A DNA stretch of 63,556 nucleotides from Roseateles sp. (lineage in GTDB: Bacteria; Pseudomonadota; Gammaproteobacteria; Burkholderiales; Burkholderiaceae_C): the NCBI GenBank assembly GCA_019234295.1, contig JAFALK010000094.1:1-63556 (forward strand). Reading direction: 5' to 3'. The translations under genes and the position numbers were made by a program. Shown piece by piece: positions 54,237 to 63,556 of this stretch. Every line of letters begins with the position of its first letter. The stretch's first letter is position 1. Under the pieces are notes generated by a model that saw only the letters and a list, made by a program, of their open reading frames with translations, was not told the DNA's origin and did not search any database.

Positions 54237-57200
54237 ATGAATGCACCGCATCCGCTGATGCCCGAAGTTAGCCACGAAGCCGCGCCGCGCCTGCGCGAGA
54301 TTCCCTACAACTACACCTCCTTCTCGGATCGCGAGATCGTCATCCGCTTGCTCGGCGGGCCGGCCTGGGAGCTACTGAACAAGCTGCGCGAGGAGCGCCG
54401 CACGGGCCGCTCGGCCCGCATGCTCTACGAGGTGCTGGGCGATATCTGGGTGGTGCAGCGCAACCCCTACTTGCAGGACGACCTGCTCGACAACCCCAAG
54501 CGCCGGGCCCAGCTGATCGAAGCCCTGAACCACCGGCTGAGCGAGGTTGAGCGCCGCCGCGACCCGAGCAGCGACCCCCAGCGCGACGCCCATGTGGGCG
54601 AGCTGCTGGCAGCCGCACGCGCCGCCGTGGCCTCTTTCGCCAAGTACTTCGGCGACGTCTACGACCTGCGCAAGCGAGCTGCCAAGGTCTTGGGCCGCCA
54701 CACAGCCAAGGACAACATCAAGTTCGACGGCCTGTCCCGCGTGGCGCACGTGACCGACGCCACGGACTGGCGCGTCGAGTACCCCTTCGTCGTGCTCACG
54801 CCCGACTCCGAGGCGGAGATGGCTGAGATCGTCCGCAGCTGCATCGAGCTGGGCCTGACCATCATCCCGCGCGGAGGCGGCACCGGCTACACGGGTGGCG
54901 CGGTGCCGCTCGTGTGGAACTCGGCCGTCATCAACACCGAGAAGCTCGAGGCGCTGCGCGGCGTGGAGATGCTGGAACTGCCCGGCGTTGACAAGCCTGT
55001 GGCGACCGTCTTCAGCGAGGCCGGCGTGGTCACCCAGCGCGTGGCCGACCTGGCCGAGGCGCATGGTTACGTCTTCGCCGTGGACCCGACCTCGGCCGAG
55101 GCCTCCTGCGTGGGCGGCAACGTGGCCATGAACGCGGGCGGCAAGAAGGCCGTGCTGTGGGGCACGGCGCTGGACAACCTCGCCTCCTGGCGCATGGTCA
55201 CGCCCGAGGCCAAGTGGCTGGAGGTCGTGCGCCTGAACCACAATCTGGGCAAGATCCACGACGTGGGAGTGGCGAGCTTCGAGCTGCGTCACTTCGATGC
55301 CTCGGGCAGAAAGCTCGAGCGCACCGAGCGGCTGGACATCCCCGGCTCCACCTTCCGCAAGGAGGGTCTGGGCAAGGACGTGACGGACAAGTTCCTGGCC
55401 GGCCTGCCCGGCATCCAGAAGGAGGGCTGCGATGGCCTGATCACGTCCTGCCGCTGGATCGTGCACCGCATGCCGGGCCACGTGCGCACGGTGTGCCTGG
55501 AGTTCTTCGGCAATCCCAAGGATTGCGTGCCCTCGATCGTGGAGATCAAGGACTTCATGTTCGAGGAGGCCAAGCGCCCGGGCGGAGCCATTCTGGCGGG
55601 CCTGGAGCACCTGGACGATCGCTACCTGAAGGCCGTGGGCTACGCCACCAAGAGCAAGCGAGGCGGCCTGCCCAAGATGGTGCTGGTGGGTGACATCGTG
55701 GGCGACGACGCCGATGCCGTGGCCCGCGCCACCAGCGAGGTCGTGCGCCTGGCCAACGGCCGCAGCGGCGAAGGCTTCATCGCCGTCTCCGCCGACGCGC
55801 GCAAGAAATTCTGGCTCGACCGCAAGCGCACGGCCGCGATCGCCAAGCACACCAACGCCTTCAAGGTGAACGAGGACGTGGTGATCCCGCTGCCGCGCAT
55901 GGGCGAGTACACGCTGGGGATCGAGCGCATCAATATCGAGCTCTCGCTGCGCAACAAGCTCGCCCTGGTCGAGCGGCTGACGGAGCTGTTCAAGGCCGGC
56001 CGCCTGCCCCTGGGCAAGAGCGACGATGCCGGTGACATCCCGAGCGCGGAGCTGCTGGAAGATCGCGTGGCCCAGGCGATGGCGCTGCTGGCCGAGGTCG
56101 GCGCGCAGTGGCGCGGTTGGTTGCACAACATCGATGCCGACTTCCCCGCGCTGCAGGACCACACGCTGCGCGCATCGTGGAAGACGCAGATCCTCAAGCC
56201 GCTGCAGGAGATCTTCAACGGCGGCGCCTTCAAGCCGCTGCTGGACGAGTGCCAGGCCATCCACAAGGAAGTGCTGCGCGGCCGCGTCTGGGTGGCGCTG
56301 CACATGCATGCCGGAGACGGCAATGTGCACACCAACATCCCCGTCAACTCCGACAACTACGAGATGCTGCAGACGGCGCACGAGGCCGTGGCCCGCATCA
56401 TGAAGCTCGCGCGCAGCCTGGACGGCGTGATCTCGGGCGAGCATGGCATCGGCATCACCAAGCTGGAGTTCCTCTCCGACGAGGAGTTGGCCGGCTTTGC
56501 GGGCTACAAGGCCCGGGTCGATCCGCAAGGGCGCTTCAACAAGGGCAAGCTCCTTCGTCCAGTTTCGGGGGGGCAGACGACCTTCGCAGATCTGACCAAC
56601 GCCTACACACCCAGCTTCGGGCTCATGGGCCACGAGTCGCTGATCATGCAGCAGAGCGACATCGGCGCCATCAGCGAGTCGATCAAGGACTGCCTGCGCT
56701 GCGGCAAGTGCAAGCCCGTGTGCGCCACGCATGTGCCGCGCGCCAACCTGCTCTACAGCCCACGCAACAAGATTCTCGCCACCTCCCTCCTGGTCGAGGC
56801 CTTCCTATATGAGGAGCAGACACGCCGCGGCGTGTCGATCAAGCATTGGCAGGAGTTCGAGGACGTGGCGGACCACTGCACGGTCTGCCACAAGTGCGCC
56901 TCGCCGTGCCCGGTCAAGATCGACTTCGGCGACGTGACGATGAACATGCGCAACCTGCTGCGCAAGATGGGCCAGAAGAGCTTCAGGCCCGGCAATGCAG
57001 CGGCCATGCTGATGCTCAATGCGACCAACCCCGAGACCATCAAGCTGGCCCGCTCGGCCATGGTGGGCGTGGGCTTCAAGGCCCAGCGCATCGCCCACGA
57101 CCTGTTCAAGCGCGTGGCGCGCAAGCAGACCGAGGCCCCGCCGGCCACGGTGGGCACCGCTCCGATCAAGGAGCAGGTGATCCACTTCATCAACAAGAAG

Positions 57201-58103
57201 CTGCCCGGCGGGCTGCCCAAGAAGACGGCGCGCGCGCTGCTGGACATCGAGGACCGTGACTACGTCCCCATCATCCGCAACCCGGCCGCGACCACGTCCG
57301 AGAGCGAGGCGGTGTTCTACTTCCCCGGCTGCGGCTCAGAGCGGCTCTTCTCGCAGGTGGGCCTTGCCACCCAGGCCATGCTCTGGCATGCCGGCGTGCA
57401 GACCGTGCTGCCGCCGGGCTACCTGTGCTGCGGCTATCCGCAGCGCGGCTCGGGCCAGTTCGACAAGGCCGAGAAGATGATCACCGACAACCGGGTGCTC
57501 TTCCACCGCGTGGCCAACACGCTGAACTACCTGGACATCAAGACGGTTGTCGTCTCCTGCGGCACCTGCTACGACCAGCTGCAGGGCTACAAGTTCGAGG
57601 AGATCTTCCCGGGCTGCCGCATCATCGACATCCACGAGTACCTGCTGGAGAAGGGCATCACACTCGACGCCAAGCAGGCCTACCTCTACCACGACCCCTG
57701 CCACTCTCCCATGAAGCAGCAGGAGCCGATGAAGACGGTCAAGGCCCTGGTTGGCGACAAGGTGCTCAAGAGCGAGCGCTGCTGCGGCGAGAGCGGCACG
57801 CTGGGCGTGACCCGGCCCGATATCTCCACACAGGTCCGCTTCCGCAAGGAGGAGGAGCTGCGCAAGTCCGAGGCCCAGCTGCGCGAAAGCGGCCAGGTCG
57901 GCGCACAGGACAAGCTCAAGATCCTGACGTCTTGCCCGAGTTGCCTCCAGGGGCTCTCGCGCTACGGCAACGATCTTCAGAATGGGCTGCTGGAGGCGGA
58001 CTACATCGTGGTGGAGATGGCCCGGCACATCCTGGGAGAGAACTGGATGCCCGAGTACGTGAGCCGGGCCAACGCAGGGGGCATCGAGCGCGTGCTGGTG
58101 TGA
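54237..58103 (+). CDS. Giant FAD-linked oxidase / Fe-S oxidoreductase fusion (DUF3683 type)
   Basis: 1288 residues with five parts. A DUF3683-like N-terminus ([20 protein letters not shown], 20-120) is followed by a PCMH-type FAD-binding domain (about 175-400; [16 protein letters not shown]) and a FAD-linked oxidase C-terminal domain (about 480-770; [29 protein letters not shown]). A two-cluster [4Fe-4S] domain comes next ([20 protein letters not shown] near 820; [18 protein letters not shown] near 880). The last part is two CCG repeats ([13 protein letters not shown] near 1030, [34 protein letters not shown]) as in GlpC/GlcF/LldE. It probably oxidises a 2-hydroxy acid such as D-lactate or glycolate and passes electrons to quinone. 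Substrate unknown. Confidence 0.88.
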   Translation: MNAPHPLMPEVSHEAAPRLREIPYNYTSFSDREIVIRLLGGPAWELLNKLREERRTGRSARMLYEVLGDIWVVQRNPYLQDDLLDNPKRRAQLIEALNHRLSEVERRRDPSSDPQRDAHVGELLAAARAAVASFAKYFGDVYDLRKRAAKVLGRHTAKDNIKFDGLSRVAHVTDATDWRVEYPFVVLTPDSEAEMAEIVRSCIELGLTIIPRGGGTGYTGGAVPLVWNSAVINTEKLEALRGVEMLELPGVDKPVATVFSEAGVVTQRVADLAEAHGYVFAVDPTSAEASCVGGNVAMNAGGKKAVLWGTALDNLASWRMVTPEAKWLEVVRLNHNLGKIHDVGVASFELRHFDASGRKLERTERLDIPGSTFRKEGLGKDVTDKFLAGLPGIQKEGCDGLITSCRWIVHRMPGHVRTVCLEFFGNPKDCVPSIVEIKDFMFEEAKRPGGAILAGLEHLDDRYLKAVGYATKSKRGGLPKMVLVGDIVGDDADAVARATSEVVRLANGRSGEGFIAVSADARKKFWLDRKRTAAIAKHTNAFKVNEDVVIPLPRMGEYTLGIERINIELSLRNKLALVERLTELFKAGRLPLGKSDDAGDIPSAELLEDRVAQAMALLAEVGAQWRGWLHNIDADFPALQDHTLRASWKTQILKPLQEIFNGGAFKPLLDECQAIHKEVLRGRVWVALHMHAGDGNVHTNIPVNSDNYEMLQTAHEAVARIMKLARSLDGVISGEHGIGITKLEFLSDEELAGFAGYKARVDPQGRFNKGKLLRPVSGGQTTFADLTNAYTPSFGLMGHESLIMQQSDIGAISESIKDCLRCGKCKPVCATHVPRANLLYSPRNKILATSLLVEAFLYEEQTRRGVSIKHWQEFEDVADHCTVCHKCASPCPVKIDFGDVTMNMRNLLRKMGQKSFRPGNAAAMLMLNATNPETIKLARSAMVGVGFKAQRIAHDLFKRVARKQTEAPPATVGTAPIKEQVIHFINKKLPGGLPKKTARALLDIEDRDYVPIIRNPAATTSESEAVFYFPGCGSERLFSQVGLATQAMLWHAGVQTVLPPGYLCCGYPQRGSGQFDKAEKMITDNRVLFHRVANTLNYLDIKTVVVSCGTCYDQLQGYKFEEIFPGCRIIDIHEYLLEKGITLDAKQAYLYHDPCHSPMKQQEPMKTVKALVGDKVLKSERCCGESGTLGVTRPDISTQVRFRKEEELRKSEAQLRESGQVGAQDKLKILTSCPSCLQGLSRYGNDLQNGLLEADYIVVEMARHILGENWMPEYVSRANAGGIERVLV

Positions 58104-58125
58104 GCGTACCCGTACACTGGCGCGT

Positions 58126-58527
58126 ATGCCCACGCCGATCGAGATCACCGTCCACCAGCAGTCGCGCCAGCTCGAGCTGGCCTTTGACGATGGCGCGCGC
58201 TTTTGCATTCCCTTCGAGCTGATGCGGGTCTACAGCCCCTCGGCCGAGGTCATGGGCCACGGCCCGGGCCAGGAAGTGCTGCAAACGGGCAAGCGCCAGG
58301 TGTCGATTGAGGAGATCGAGCCCGTCGGCCATTACGCCGTGCGCCCGCGCTTCTCCGACGGCCACGACAGCGGCCTTTTCACCTGGGATTACCTATACAA
58401 GCTCGGCAGCGAGCAGGCCGCGCTGTGGCAGGCCTACGAGCAGCGCCTCGCTGCGGCCGGCCGCGGCCGCGACGACCCCATGCCCATGGCCTCGCATGCC
58501 CACAGCGGCGGCCATTGCAGTCACTGA
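58126..58527 (+). CDS. DUF971 protein (gamma-butyrobetaine hydroxylase N-terminal-like)
   Basis: 133 residues. EITVHQQSRQLELAFDDGAR with CIPFELMRVYSPSAEVMGHG is the DUF971 pattern, and RFSDGHDSGLFTWDYLYKLG completes it. The tail is His-rich (SHAHSGGHCSH), perhaps metal-binding. The domain occurs alone before ubiE in many betaproteobacteria and as the N-terminal zinc domain of gamma-butyrobetaine hydroxylase; its role is not known. Ten bases before ubiE. Confidence 0.9.
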   Translation: MPTPIEITVHQQSRQLELAFDDGARFCIPFELMRVYSPSAEVMGHGPGQEVLQTGKRQVSIEEIEPVGHYAVRPRFSDGHDSGLFTWDYLYKLGSEQAALWQAYEQRLAAAGRGRDDPMPMASHAHSGGHCSH

Positions 58528-58536
58528 AAGCCCCCC

Positions 58537-59268
58537 ATGAGCAGCACCCATTTCGGCTTCGAGACCGTCGACGAAACCCAGAAGGCCGGCCGCGTGCGCG
58601 GCGTGTTTGATTCCGTCGCCTCGCGCTATGACGTGATGAACGATCTCATGTCCATGGGCATGCATCGCGCCTGGAAGGCCTACACGGTGGCCGTGGCCAA
58701 TCTGCGCCCCGGGGATCGTGTGCTGGACATTGCCGGCGGTACGGGCGACCTCGCGCGCGCCTTTGCGCGCAAGGTCGGCGAGACCGGCATGGTGGTGCAC
58801 ACCGACATCAACGAAGCGATGCTGCGCCAGGGCCGCAACCGCCTGCTCGACGAGGGTCTGGTCCTGCCGACCAATCTCTGTGATGCGGAGAAGCTGCCCT
58901 ACAAGGATGCCAGCTTTGATCTGGTGAGCGTGGCCTTCGGCCTTCGCAACATGACGCACAAGGACCAGGCCCTGGCCGAGATGTGCCGGGTGTTGCGCCC
59001 GGGTGGCCGGCTGCTGGTGCTGGAGTTCTCCAAGGTTGCCGCCCCGCTGCAAAAGCCCTACGACTGGTACTCCTTCAAGGTCTTGCCGCAGATCGGCAAG
59101 CTCGTGGCCGGCGATGCCGACAGCTACCGCTACCTGGCCGAGTCCATTCGTATGCATCCGGGCCAGGCCGAGCTCAAGGCCATGATGAAGACGGCTGGCT
59201 TCGGTCATGTGGACGTGCACAACCTGAGCGCCGGCGTCGTCGCGCTCCACGTTGGCATCAAGTGCTGA
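58537..59268 (+). CDS. ubiE: Ubiquinone/menaquinone C-methyltransferase
   Basis: 243 residues. [20 protein letters not shown] is the UbiE N-terminal signature, [13 protein letters not shown] the SAM-binding motif I, and [20 protein letters not shown] with [18 protein letters not shown] follow. It C-methylates 2-polyprenyl-6-methoxy-benzoquinol in ubiquinone synthesis. Good neighbour relation with the DUF971 gene. Followed by 286 bases with no gene before the eps operon. Confidence 0.96.
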   Translation: MSSTHFGFETVDETQKAGRVRGVFDSVASRYDVMNDLMSMGMHRAWKAYTVAVANLRPGDRVLDIAGGTGDLARAFARKVGETGMVVHTDINEAMLRQGRNRLLDEGLVLPTNLCDAEKLPYKDASFDLVSVAFGLRNMTHKDQALAEMCRVLRPGGRLLVLEFSKVAAPLQKPYDWYSFKVLPQIGKLVAGDADSYRYLAESIRMHPGQAELKAMMKTAGFGHVDVHNLSAGVVALHVGIKC

Positions 59269-59554
59269 GGTGAGGCTCCTCCAAGGGCTTTCCCGCCCCT
59301 GACTCACGGGGGCTCGACGCGGAACCATTGCACGCCTGCGGTGTCTGAGAGGCTGCGGTGCGAAATGCACCCACCGTCACAGGGCCGGAATTCGGCCTGC
59401 TTGCGGTGTCCGCGGGCCGGGGCAAACAACTCGGGCGGCTACACTCTCGCTCCCTAGGAGCGAATTGTTGCCAACAGCATTGTTTGCAATCGATTCCGGG
59501 CATGGAGCGGGCCGGGCGGCAGCGCACTATCGACATCAACAGGACTTGCCAAAG

Positions 59555-60547
59555 ATGAACATCGCATCGACGCAACAGCGTGCCATCGTCACTTCCACGG
59601 GCTTCCAGCTCGCTTCGATCGCCGCGGCCACGCTGGCCCTGCTGCTCGCCGGATGTGGCGACGACAAGGACAAGGCATCCCAGACCGCGGCCAAGGTCAA
59701 CAAGGAAGAGATCACTGTCCACGAGATCAACTTCGTGCTGCAGCGCCAGCAGGGCCTCAAGCCCGAGCAGGCCGAGGCTGCCAGTCACCAGGTGCTCGAG
59801 CGCCTGATCGAGCAACAGCTGGCCGTGAGCAAGGCCCAGGACGAGAAGCTCGACCGCGACCCGCGCGTGGTGCAGCAGCTCGAGATGGCCAAGAAGGAGA
59901 TCCTGGCGCGCGCTTATGTCGAACATCTCGGCGAAAGCGTGGCCAAGCCCACGTCCGAAGAGATCGCCAAGTACTACGACGAGAAGCCCGCCCTGTTCAA
60001 GGAGCGCCGCATCTACAGCTTCCAGGAGATCGGCATCGAGGCCCCGCCCGAGCAGTTCGACGAAATCCGCGCCAAGCTCAATGCTGCCAAGAACATCAAT
60101 GAGTTCGTGGACTACCTGAAAAGCAAGCAGATCCGTTTCGCGGGCAGCCAGGCCGTTCGTGCTGCTGAGCAACTGCCCTTGGCCAGCCTCGACGCGATCG
60201 CGCGCCTGAAGGACGGTGATTCGCTTGTCACCCGTACGCCGACTGGTCTCATGGCGCTGTACCTTGCGGGCTCGCGCAGCCAGCCCGTGTCGGCTGAGCA
60301 GGCGCGTCCCGCCATCGAGGCGTTCCTGTGGAACCAGCGCAAGACCGAGGCTGTCCAGAAGGACATGAAGGCCATGCGCGACGCCGCCAAGATCGAGTAC
60401 GTGGGCAAGTTCGCGCCGACCGCGGCTTCTGCACCGGCTTCTGCACCGGCTGCTGCGCCTTCTGTCGCGCCCACTGTAGCGCCCACGGCCGTTCCCGCCG
60501 CTTCGAGCGCACTGGACACCGACGCGATCAGCAAGGGACTGAAGTAA
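59555..60547 (+). CDS. epsD: EpsD-family peptidyl-prolyl isomerase-like lipoprotein
   Basis: 330 residues from the ATG at 59555. The lipobox LLAGC has Cys34, so it is a lipoprotein. A SurA/PrsA-like region follows: VNKEEITVHEINFVLQRQQG, ARAYVEHLGESVAKPTSEEI, and a parvulin-type stretch starting KERRIYSFQEIGIEAPPEQF. The C-terminus is a low-complexity Ala/Pro/Ser/Thr linker. In methanolan-type clusters EpsD precedes EpsE and is thought to fold or assemble the export channel. No start-proximal Shine-Dalgarno is strong. Coupled to epsE (TAATG). Confidence 0.85.
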   Translation: MNIASTQQRAIVTSTGFQLASIAAATLALLLAGCGDDKDKASQTAAKVNKEEITVHEINFVLQRQQGLKPEQAEAASHQVLERLIEQQLAVSKAQDEKLDRDPRVVQQLEMAKKEILARAYVEHLGESVAKPTSEEIAKYYDEKPALFKERRIYSFQEIGIEAPPEQFDEIRAKLNAAKNINEFVDYLKSKQIRFAGSQAVRAAEQLPLASLDAIARLKDGDSLVTRTPTGLMALYLAGSRSQPVSAEQARPAIEAFLWNQRKTEAVQKDMKAMRDAAKIEYVGKFAPTAASAPASAPAAAPSVAPTVAPTAVPAASSALDTDAISKGLK

Positions 60548-61380
60548 TGAACAAGCGCCTGCTGCCGGCCTTGCTGGCTCTGGTCGGTGTGCTCGGCGCC
60601 ATGCCGGCAGTACAGGCGGCCGACGCTGGTGGGGCCGGCGCGACGACGACTTCGCCCGAATACCGTCTGTCCGGTGGCGACGTGATCCGAATCACGGTGT
60701 TCCAGAACCCCGACATGACGCTGGAGACCCGCGTCTCCGAGTCAGGTACGGTCACCTTCCCGCTGCTGGGCGCGGTCAAGATCGGCGGCCTGTCGATCTC
60801 GGCGGCCGAAAGCTTGATTGCCTCGGGGCTTCGCAGCGGCGATTACGTCAAGAACCCGCAGGTGCTGATCACCATGCTCTCCGTCAAGGGCAACCAGGCC
60901 AGCGTGCTGGGCCAGGTCAATCGCCCGGGCCGCTATCCGATCGATGTGACCGACATGCATGTCAGCGACCTGCTCGCCAACGCCGGTGGTGCGGCGCCCA
61001 CGGGCGCCGACGTCGTGGTGCTCAGCGGCACGCGCGACGGCAAGCCCTATCGCGTGGAGATTGACCTTCCTTCGCTGTTCGCCCCCGGCGGTCGCGCGCA
61101 GGACGTGATCATCCTGAACGGCGACGTGCTCTGGGTCGATCGCTCGCCCCTGGTCTACATCTACGGAGAGGTGCAGCGCCCGGGCGCCATGCGGCTGGAA
61201 CGCGGCATGACGGTGATGCAGGCCCTGGCCAGTGGTGGCGGCCTGACCCAGCGCGGTACCGAGCGGGGCGTGCGCGTCAACCGCAAGAACGCGGCCGGCA
61301 AGGTCGAGTCTGTCCAGCTCGGCATGGACGGCGCACTGCAGGACGGCGACGTGGTCTATGTGCGCGAGAGCCTGTTCTGA
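60547..61380 (+). CDS. epsE: EpsE-type polysaccharide export outer-membrane protein
   Basis: 277 residues. The signal peptide MNKRLLPALLALVGVLGAMP is cleaved near VQAAD. The Poly_export domain begins EYRLSGGDVIRITVFQNPDM, and two SLBB units follow (VLGQVNRPGRYPIDVTDMHV; IYGEVQRPGAMRLERGMTVM). It forms the outer-membrane exit for the right-hand polysaccharide. Much shorter than the OPX at 1431-3437, so the two systems differ. Followed 15 bases on by epsF. Confidence 0.9.
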   Translation: MNKRLLPALLALVGVLGAMPAVQAADAGGAGATTTSPEYRLSGGDVIRITVFQNPDMTLETRVSESGTVTFPLLGAVKIGGLSISAAESLIASGLRSGDYVKNPQVLITMLSVKGNQASVLGQVNRPGRYPIDVTDMHVSDLLANAGGAAPTGADVVVLSGTRDGKPYRVEIDLPSLFAPGGRAQDVIILNGDVLWVDRSPLVYIYGEVQRPGAMRLERGMTVMQALASGGGLTQRGTERGVRVNRKNAAGKVESVQLGMDGALQDGDVVYVRESLF

Positions 61381-61395
61381 TTTGCGGAGTTCCCG

Positions 61396-62826
61396 ATGAC
61401 CATCACCCAATTCTTTGCCATCCTGCGCGCGCGCTGGAAACTCAGTGTGTCGATCTTCGTCGGCGTCCTGGTGGCCGTGCTGGCTGTCAGTCTGCTGCTG
61501 CCCAAGAAGTACACCGCGGTGGCCTCCGTCGTGCTGGACGCCAAGCCCGATCCCCTGTCGGCTGTGTTCTTCAACGGTTCCCTGAGCCCCGGCTACGTGC
61601 AGACGCAGATCGACGTGATCCAAAGCGACCGCGTGGCCTACAAGGTCGTCAAGCTGCTCAAGCTGGCCGAGAACCCCGAGATCCGCAAGCAGTGGGAAGA
61701 GGGCGGCAAGGAAGGCTCCATCGAGCAATGGCTGGCCGCACAGTTCTCGCGCGGCATGGACGTCAAGCCCGGCCGTGAATCCAACGTCATCAACATCACC
61801 TACAAGGCACCGAATCCGCGCTCTGCAGCGGCGCTGGCCAACGCATTCGTACAGGCCTATCTGGAAGTGAATCTCGAGCTGCGTACCGATCCGGCCAAGC
61901 AGTATTCGAGCTATTTCGAGACGCGTTCTAAGGAGGCGCGCGAGGCTCTGGCCGTGGCACGGAGCAAGGTGTCCGAGTTCCAAAAGGCCAAGGGCATCAT
62001 TGCCACCGATGAGCGACTGGACGTCGAGTCGAGCCGCTTGAACGACTTGTCCACGCAGCTCGTGGCGGCGCAGTCGCTGCAAGCAGATTCGAACAGCCGC
62101 GAAAGGCAGGCGGTCAGCACGGCGGGCAGTCAGATGTCCGAAGTGCTGAACAACCCGGTGGTGGCTGGCCTGCAGGCCGACCTGGCCCGCACCGAGGCCA
62201 AACTGCAGGAGCTCAATGCCCGATATGGCGAGGCCCACCCATCGGTCATCGAATCCAAGGCCAATATCGCCGAGCTCAAGAAGAAGATCGATGCCGAGAC
62301 CAAGAAGGTCACGACCTCGGTCGGCGTGTCCAACAGCATCAACGCCCAGCGTGTCGGCGAACTGCGCGCCAACCTCGAAGCCCAGCGCGACAAGGTGCTG
62401 AAGATGAAGGCCGTGCGCGAGGAAGGGCAGGTGCTCGTGCAAGATGCCGAGAACGCCCAGCGCAACTACGACCTCGTCGTCCAGCGTCTTAACCAGAGCA
62501 GCCTGGAAAGCCAAGCCACGCAGACCAACGTCTCGCAGCTGACCCAGGCCGTGCCGCCGACGGAACCGTCGTCGCCGCAGTTGTTCCTGAATACGGTCGT
62601 GGGCGTCTTCGTCGGTGTGCTCCTGGGCGTGGCCGCCGCTTTGCTGCTGGAACTCAACGACCGTCGCGTGCGCAGCGCCGACGACGTCGTGCAGGCCATC
62701 GGCGTGCCGGTACTGGGCGTGATGCCCGCGCCAAATGCGCGGCGTCTGTTCCGCGCGACCCATGCCAATCAGTTGATGCAAAAGCGTCTGCTCGGCCAGT
62801 CCGGCACCGCGACAAAGGGAGCTTGA
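61396..62826 (+). CDS. epsF: EpsF-type chain-length determinant (polysaccharide co-polymerase)
   Basis: 476 residues. TM1 is at about 17-36 (SVSIFVGVLVAVLAVSLLL), a Wzz domain starts KKYTAVASVVLDAKPDPLSA, a long coiled coil covers about 170-400 (KSNIAELKKKIDAETKK), and TM2 is near 405-425. The PxxP-like PPTEPSSPQLF just before TM2 is typical. It works with the kinase EpsG, encoded next. Intact. Confidence 0.92.
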   Translation: MTITQFFAILRARWKLSVSIFVGVLVAVLAVSLLLPKKYTAVASVVLDAKPDPLSAVFFNGSLSPGYVQTQIDVIQSDRVAYKVVKLLKLAENPEIRKQWEEGGKEGSIEQWLAAQFSRGMDVKPGRESNVINITYKAPNPRSAAALANAFVQAYLEVNLELRTDPAKQYSSYFETRSKEAREALAVARSKVSEFQKAKGIIATDERLDVESSRLNDLSTQLVAAQSLQADSNSRERQAVSTAGSQMSEVLNNPVVAGLQADLARTEAKLQELNARYGEAHPSVIESKANIAELKKKIDAETKKVTTSVGVSNSINAQRVGELRANLEAQRDKVLKMKAVREEGQVLVQDAENAQRNYDLVVQRLNQSSLESQATQTNVSQLTQAVPPTEPSSPQLFLNTVVGVFVGVLLGVAAALLLELNDRRVRSADDVVQAIGVPVLGVMPAPNARRLFRATHANQLMQKRLLGQSGTATKGA

Positions 62827-62840
62827 AGGTGAGCAGCAGC

Positions 62841-63556
62841 ATGAAGCAGGAAGCCGGCGCCGACCGCTCCATCGGCGACATCATTCGCGATGCCCGCAAC
62901 CTCACGGCCCAAGAGGTTGAGCAGGTTCTCGCCCACCAGAAGGAAAAGGGCGTTCGCTTCGGCGAGGCCGCCATCGCCCTGGGCCTGGCCAGCGAGGATG
63001 AAGTGCTCTCGGCGTTGGCCCTGCAGTTCCGCTATCCGCTGGCCGCGGCGGACAAGCGCAACGACAACCCAGAGCTCGTGGCCCTGAATCAGCCCTTCTC
63101 GGTCCAGGCCGAGGCCTTCCGGGCCATTCGCAGCCAGATCACGATGCGCTCGAGCCCCAATTTGGAGCAGCGCAAGGCCCTGGCCGTGATCAGCGCCGGT
63201 AGCGGTGACGGCAAGACCTTCTTCGCCGCCAATCTAGCTGTTTCGTTGGCTCAACTCGGTGGCCGCACGCTGCTTGTCGACGCCGATCTGCGTAACGCTC
63301 GCCAGCACGAGGTCTTCGGTCTCAGCAATTCGGCTGGCCTGTCCAGCGTTCTGTCGGGCCGCGCGGAATCGCAGGTGATCCAGCGTGTCGAAGGCGTGCC
63401 CAGCCTCTTCGTGCTGCCCTGCGGTCCGTTGCCTCCGAACCCGGCCGAGCTCGTCGAGCGGCCGGCCTTCGGCCTGCTGATGCAGCAGCTGACGAGCAAG
63501 TTCGATCATGTCGTAGTCGATACGCCCGCTGCCGAAATCGGCGTGGACTCCGCCGT
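62841..63556 (+). CDS. epsG: EpsG-type polysaccharide tyrosine kinase, N-terminal part (runs off right edge)
   Basis: 238 codons are present from the ATG at 62841, chosen because AAGGTG lies nine bases upstream; a GTG at 62829 would add four residues. The N-terminal ~75 residues form a GspE-N/MshE-type small domain (VEQVLAHQKEKGVRFGEAAI). The kinase domain follows: AEAFRAIRSQITMRS, Walker A SAGSGDGKTFFAANLA, Walker A' LLVDADLRNARQHE, and Walker B-like FDHVVVDTPAAE. BY-kinases of this type phosphorylate themselves and act with the co-polymerase EpsF to control export. The C-terminal Tyr cluster is outside the window. Confidence 0.9.
   Translation, partial: MKQEAGADRSIGDIIRDARNLTAQEVEQVLAHQKEKGVRFGEAAIALGLASEDEVLSALALQFRYPLAAADKRNDNPELVALNQPFSVQAEAFRAIRSQITMRSSPNLEQRKALAVISAGSGDGKTFFAANLAVSLAQLGGRTLLVDADLRNARQHEVFGLSNSAGLSSVLSGRAESQVIQRVEGVPSLFVLPCGPLPPNPAELVERPAFGLLMQQLTSKFDHVVVDTPAAEIGVDSA

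Noticed and set aside
54372..56732. 786-residue open frame on the minus strand
   Set aside because: Antisense shadow of the giant FAD/Fe-S gene; the plus-strand protein has full domain motifs while this frame is His/Gln/Leu-rich without any motif.
60742..62781. 679-residue open frame on the minus strand
   Set aside because: Shadow of epsE and epsF; high-GC codon bias keeps the antisense frame open.

Overview
The window reads as one contiguous stretch of a high-GC betaproteobacterial chromosome, most likely order Burkholderiales (Rubrivivax/Leptothrix/Roseateles-like). Three things point there: the gene order yceD-rpmF-plsX-fabHDG-acpP-fabF-rpoE-rseA-mucD-lepA-lepB-rnc-era-recO-pdxJ-acpS, the 1288-residue DUF3683-type FAD/Fe-S protein, and an epsDEFG block of the methanolan type. 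This is inference from gene content; no 16S or tRNA gene is present.

Layout. 1-4.8 kb: left polysaccharide locus (5' end of gmd, a Wzz-type co-polymerase and a large SLBB outer-membrane export protein on the minus strand; a divergent WecA/TagO-like sugar-phosphate transferase). 4.8-8.6 kb: RhlE-like helicase, COG0313 methyltransferase, Maf, YceD, L32. 8.8-14.2 kb: fatty-acid initiation and elongation genes, mostly joined by 4-base overlaps. 14.2-17.4 kb: a decayed ygfX/cptA-like gene, then rpoE-rseA-mucD (no rseB). 17.4-17.9 kb: a structured leader with a candidate small RNA. 17.9-24.7 kb: lepA-lepB-DUF4845-rnc-era-recO-pdxJ-acpS. 24.7-30.3 kb (minus): Met-rich exported protein, POT transporter, RNase E. 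30.9-36.5 kb (plus): rluC, HAD phosphatase, Rieske protein, S49 peptidase, bacterioferritin and its ferredoxin, gamma-glutamyltransferase.

36.6-46.8 kb is an accessory region of short genes, larger gaps and remnants: a relaxase with its accessory gene and a possible oriT, an orphan SUKH-type gene, a toxin-antitoxin pair whose promoter predicts a leaderless mRNA, a truncated haemoglobin, cspA followed by a degenerate trypsin-like protein, an RRM protein, a FecI-type sigma factor separated from a fecR tail, two XRE regulators and a lipoprotein. No integrase, transposase, tRNA or CRISPR array is visible, so it looks like a patchwork rather than one intact element.

47.3-54 kb: MFS exporter, GNAT acetyltransferase and a complete ugpBAECQ glycerol-3-phosphate operon. 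54.2-59.3 kb: the giant FAD/Fe-S oxidoreductase, DUF971 protein and UbiE. 59.5 kb to the right edge: epsD, epsE, epsF and the 5' part of epsG (tyrosine kinase), a second polysaccharide export system. Functionally the window joins envelope synthesis (lipids, exopolysaccharide, sigma-E stress control, signal peptidase) with ribosome and RNA maintenance (rpmF, lepA, rnc, era, rluC, rne).
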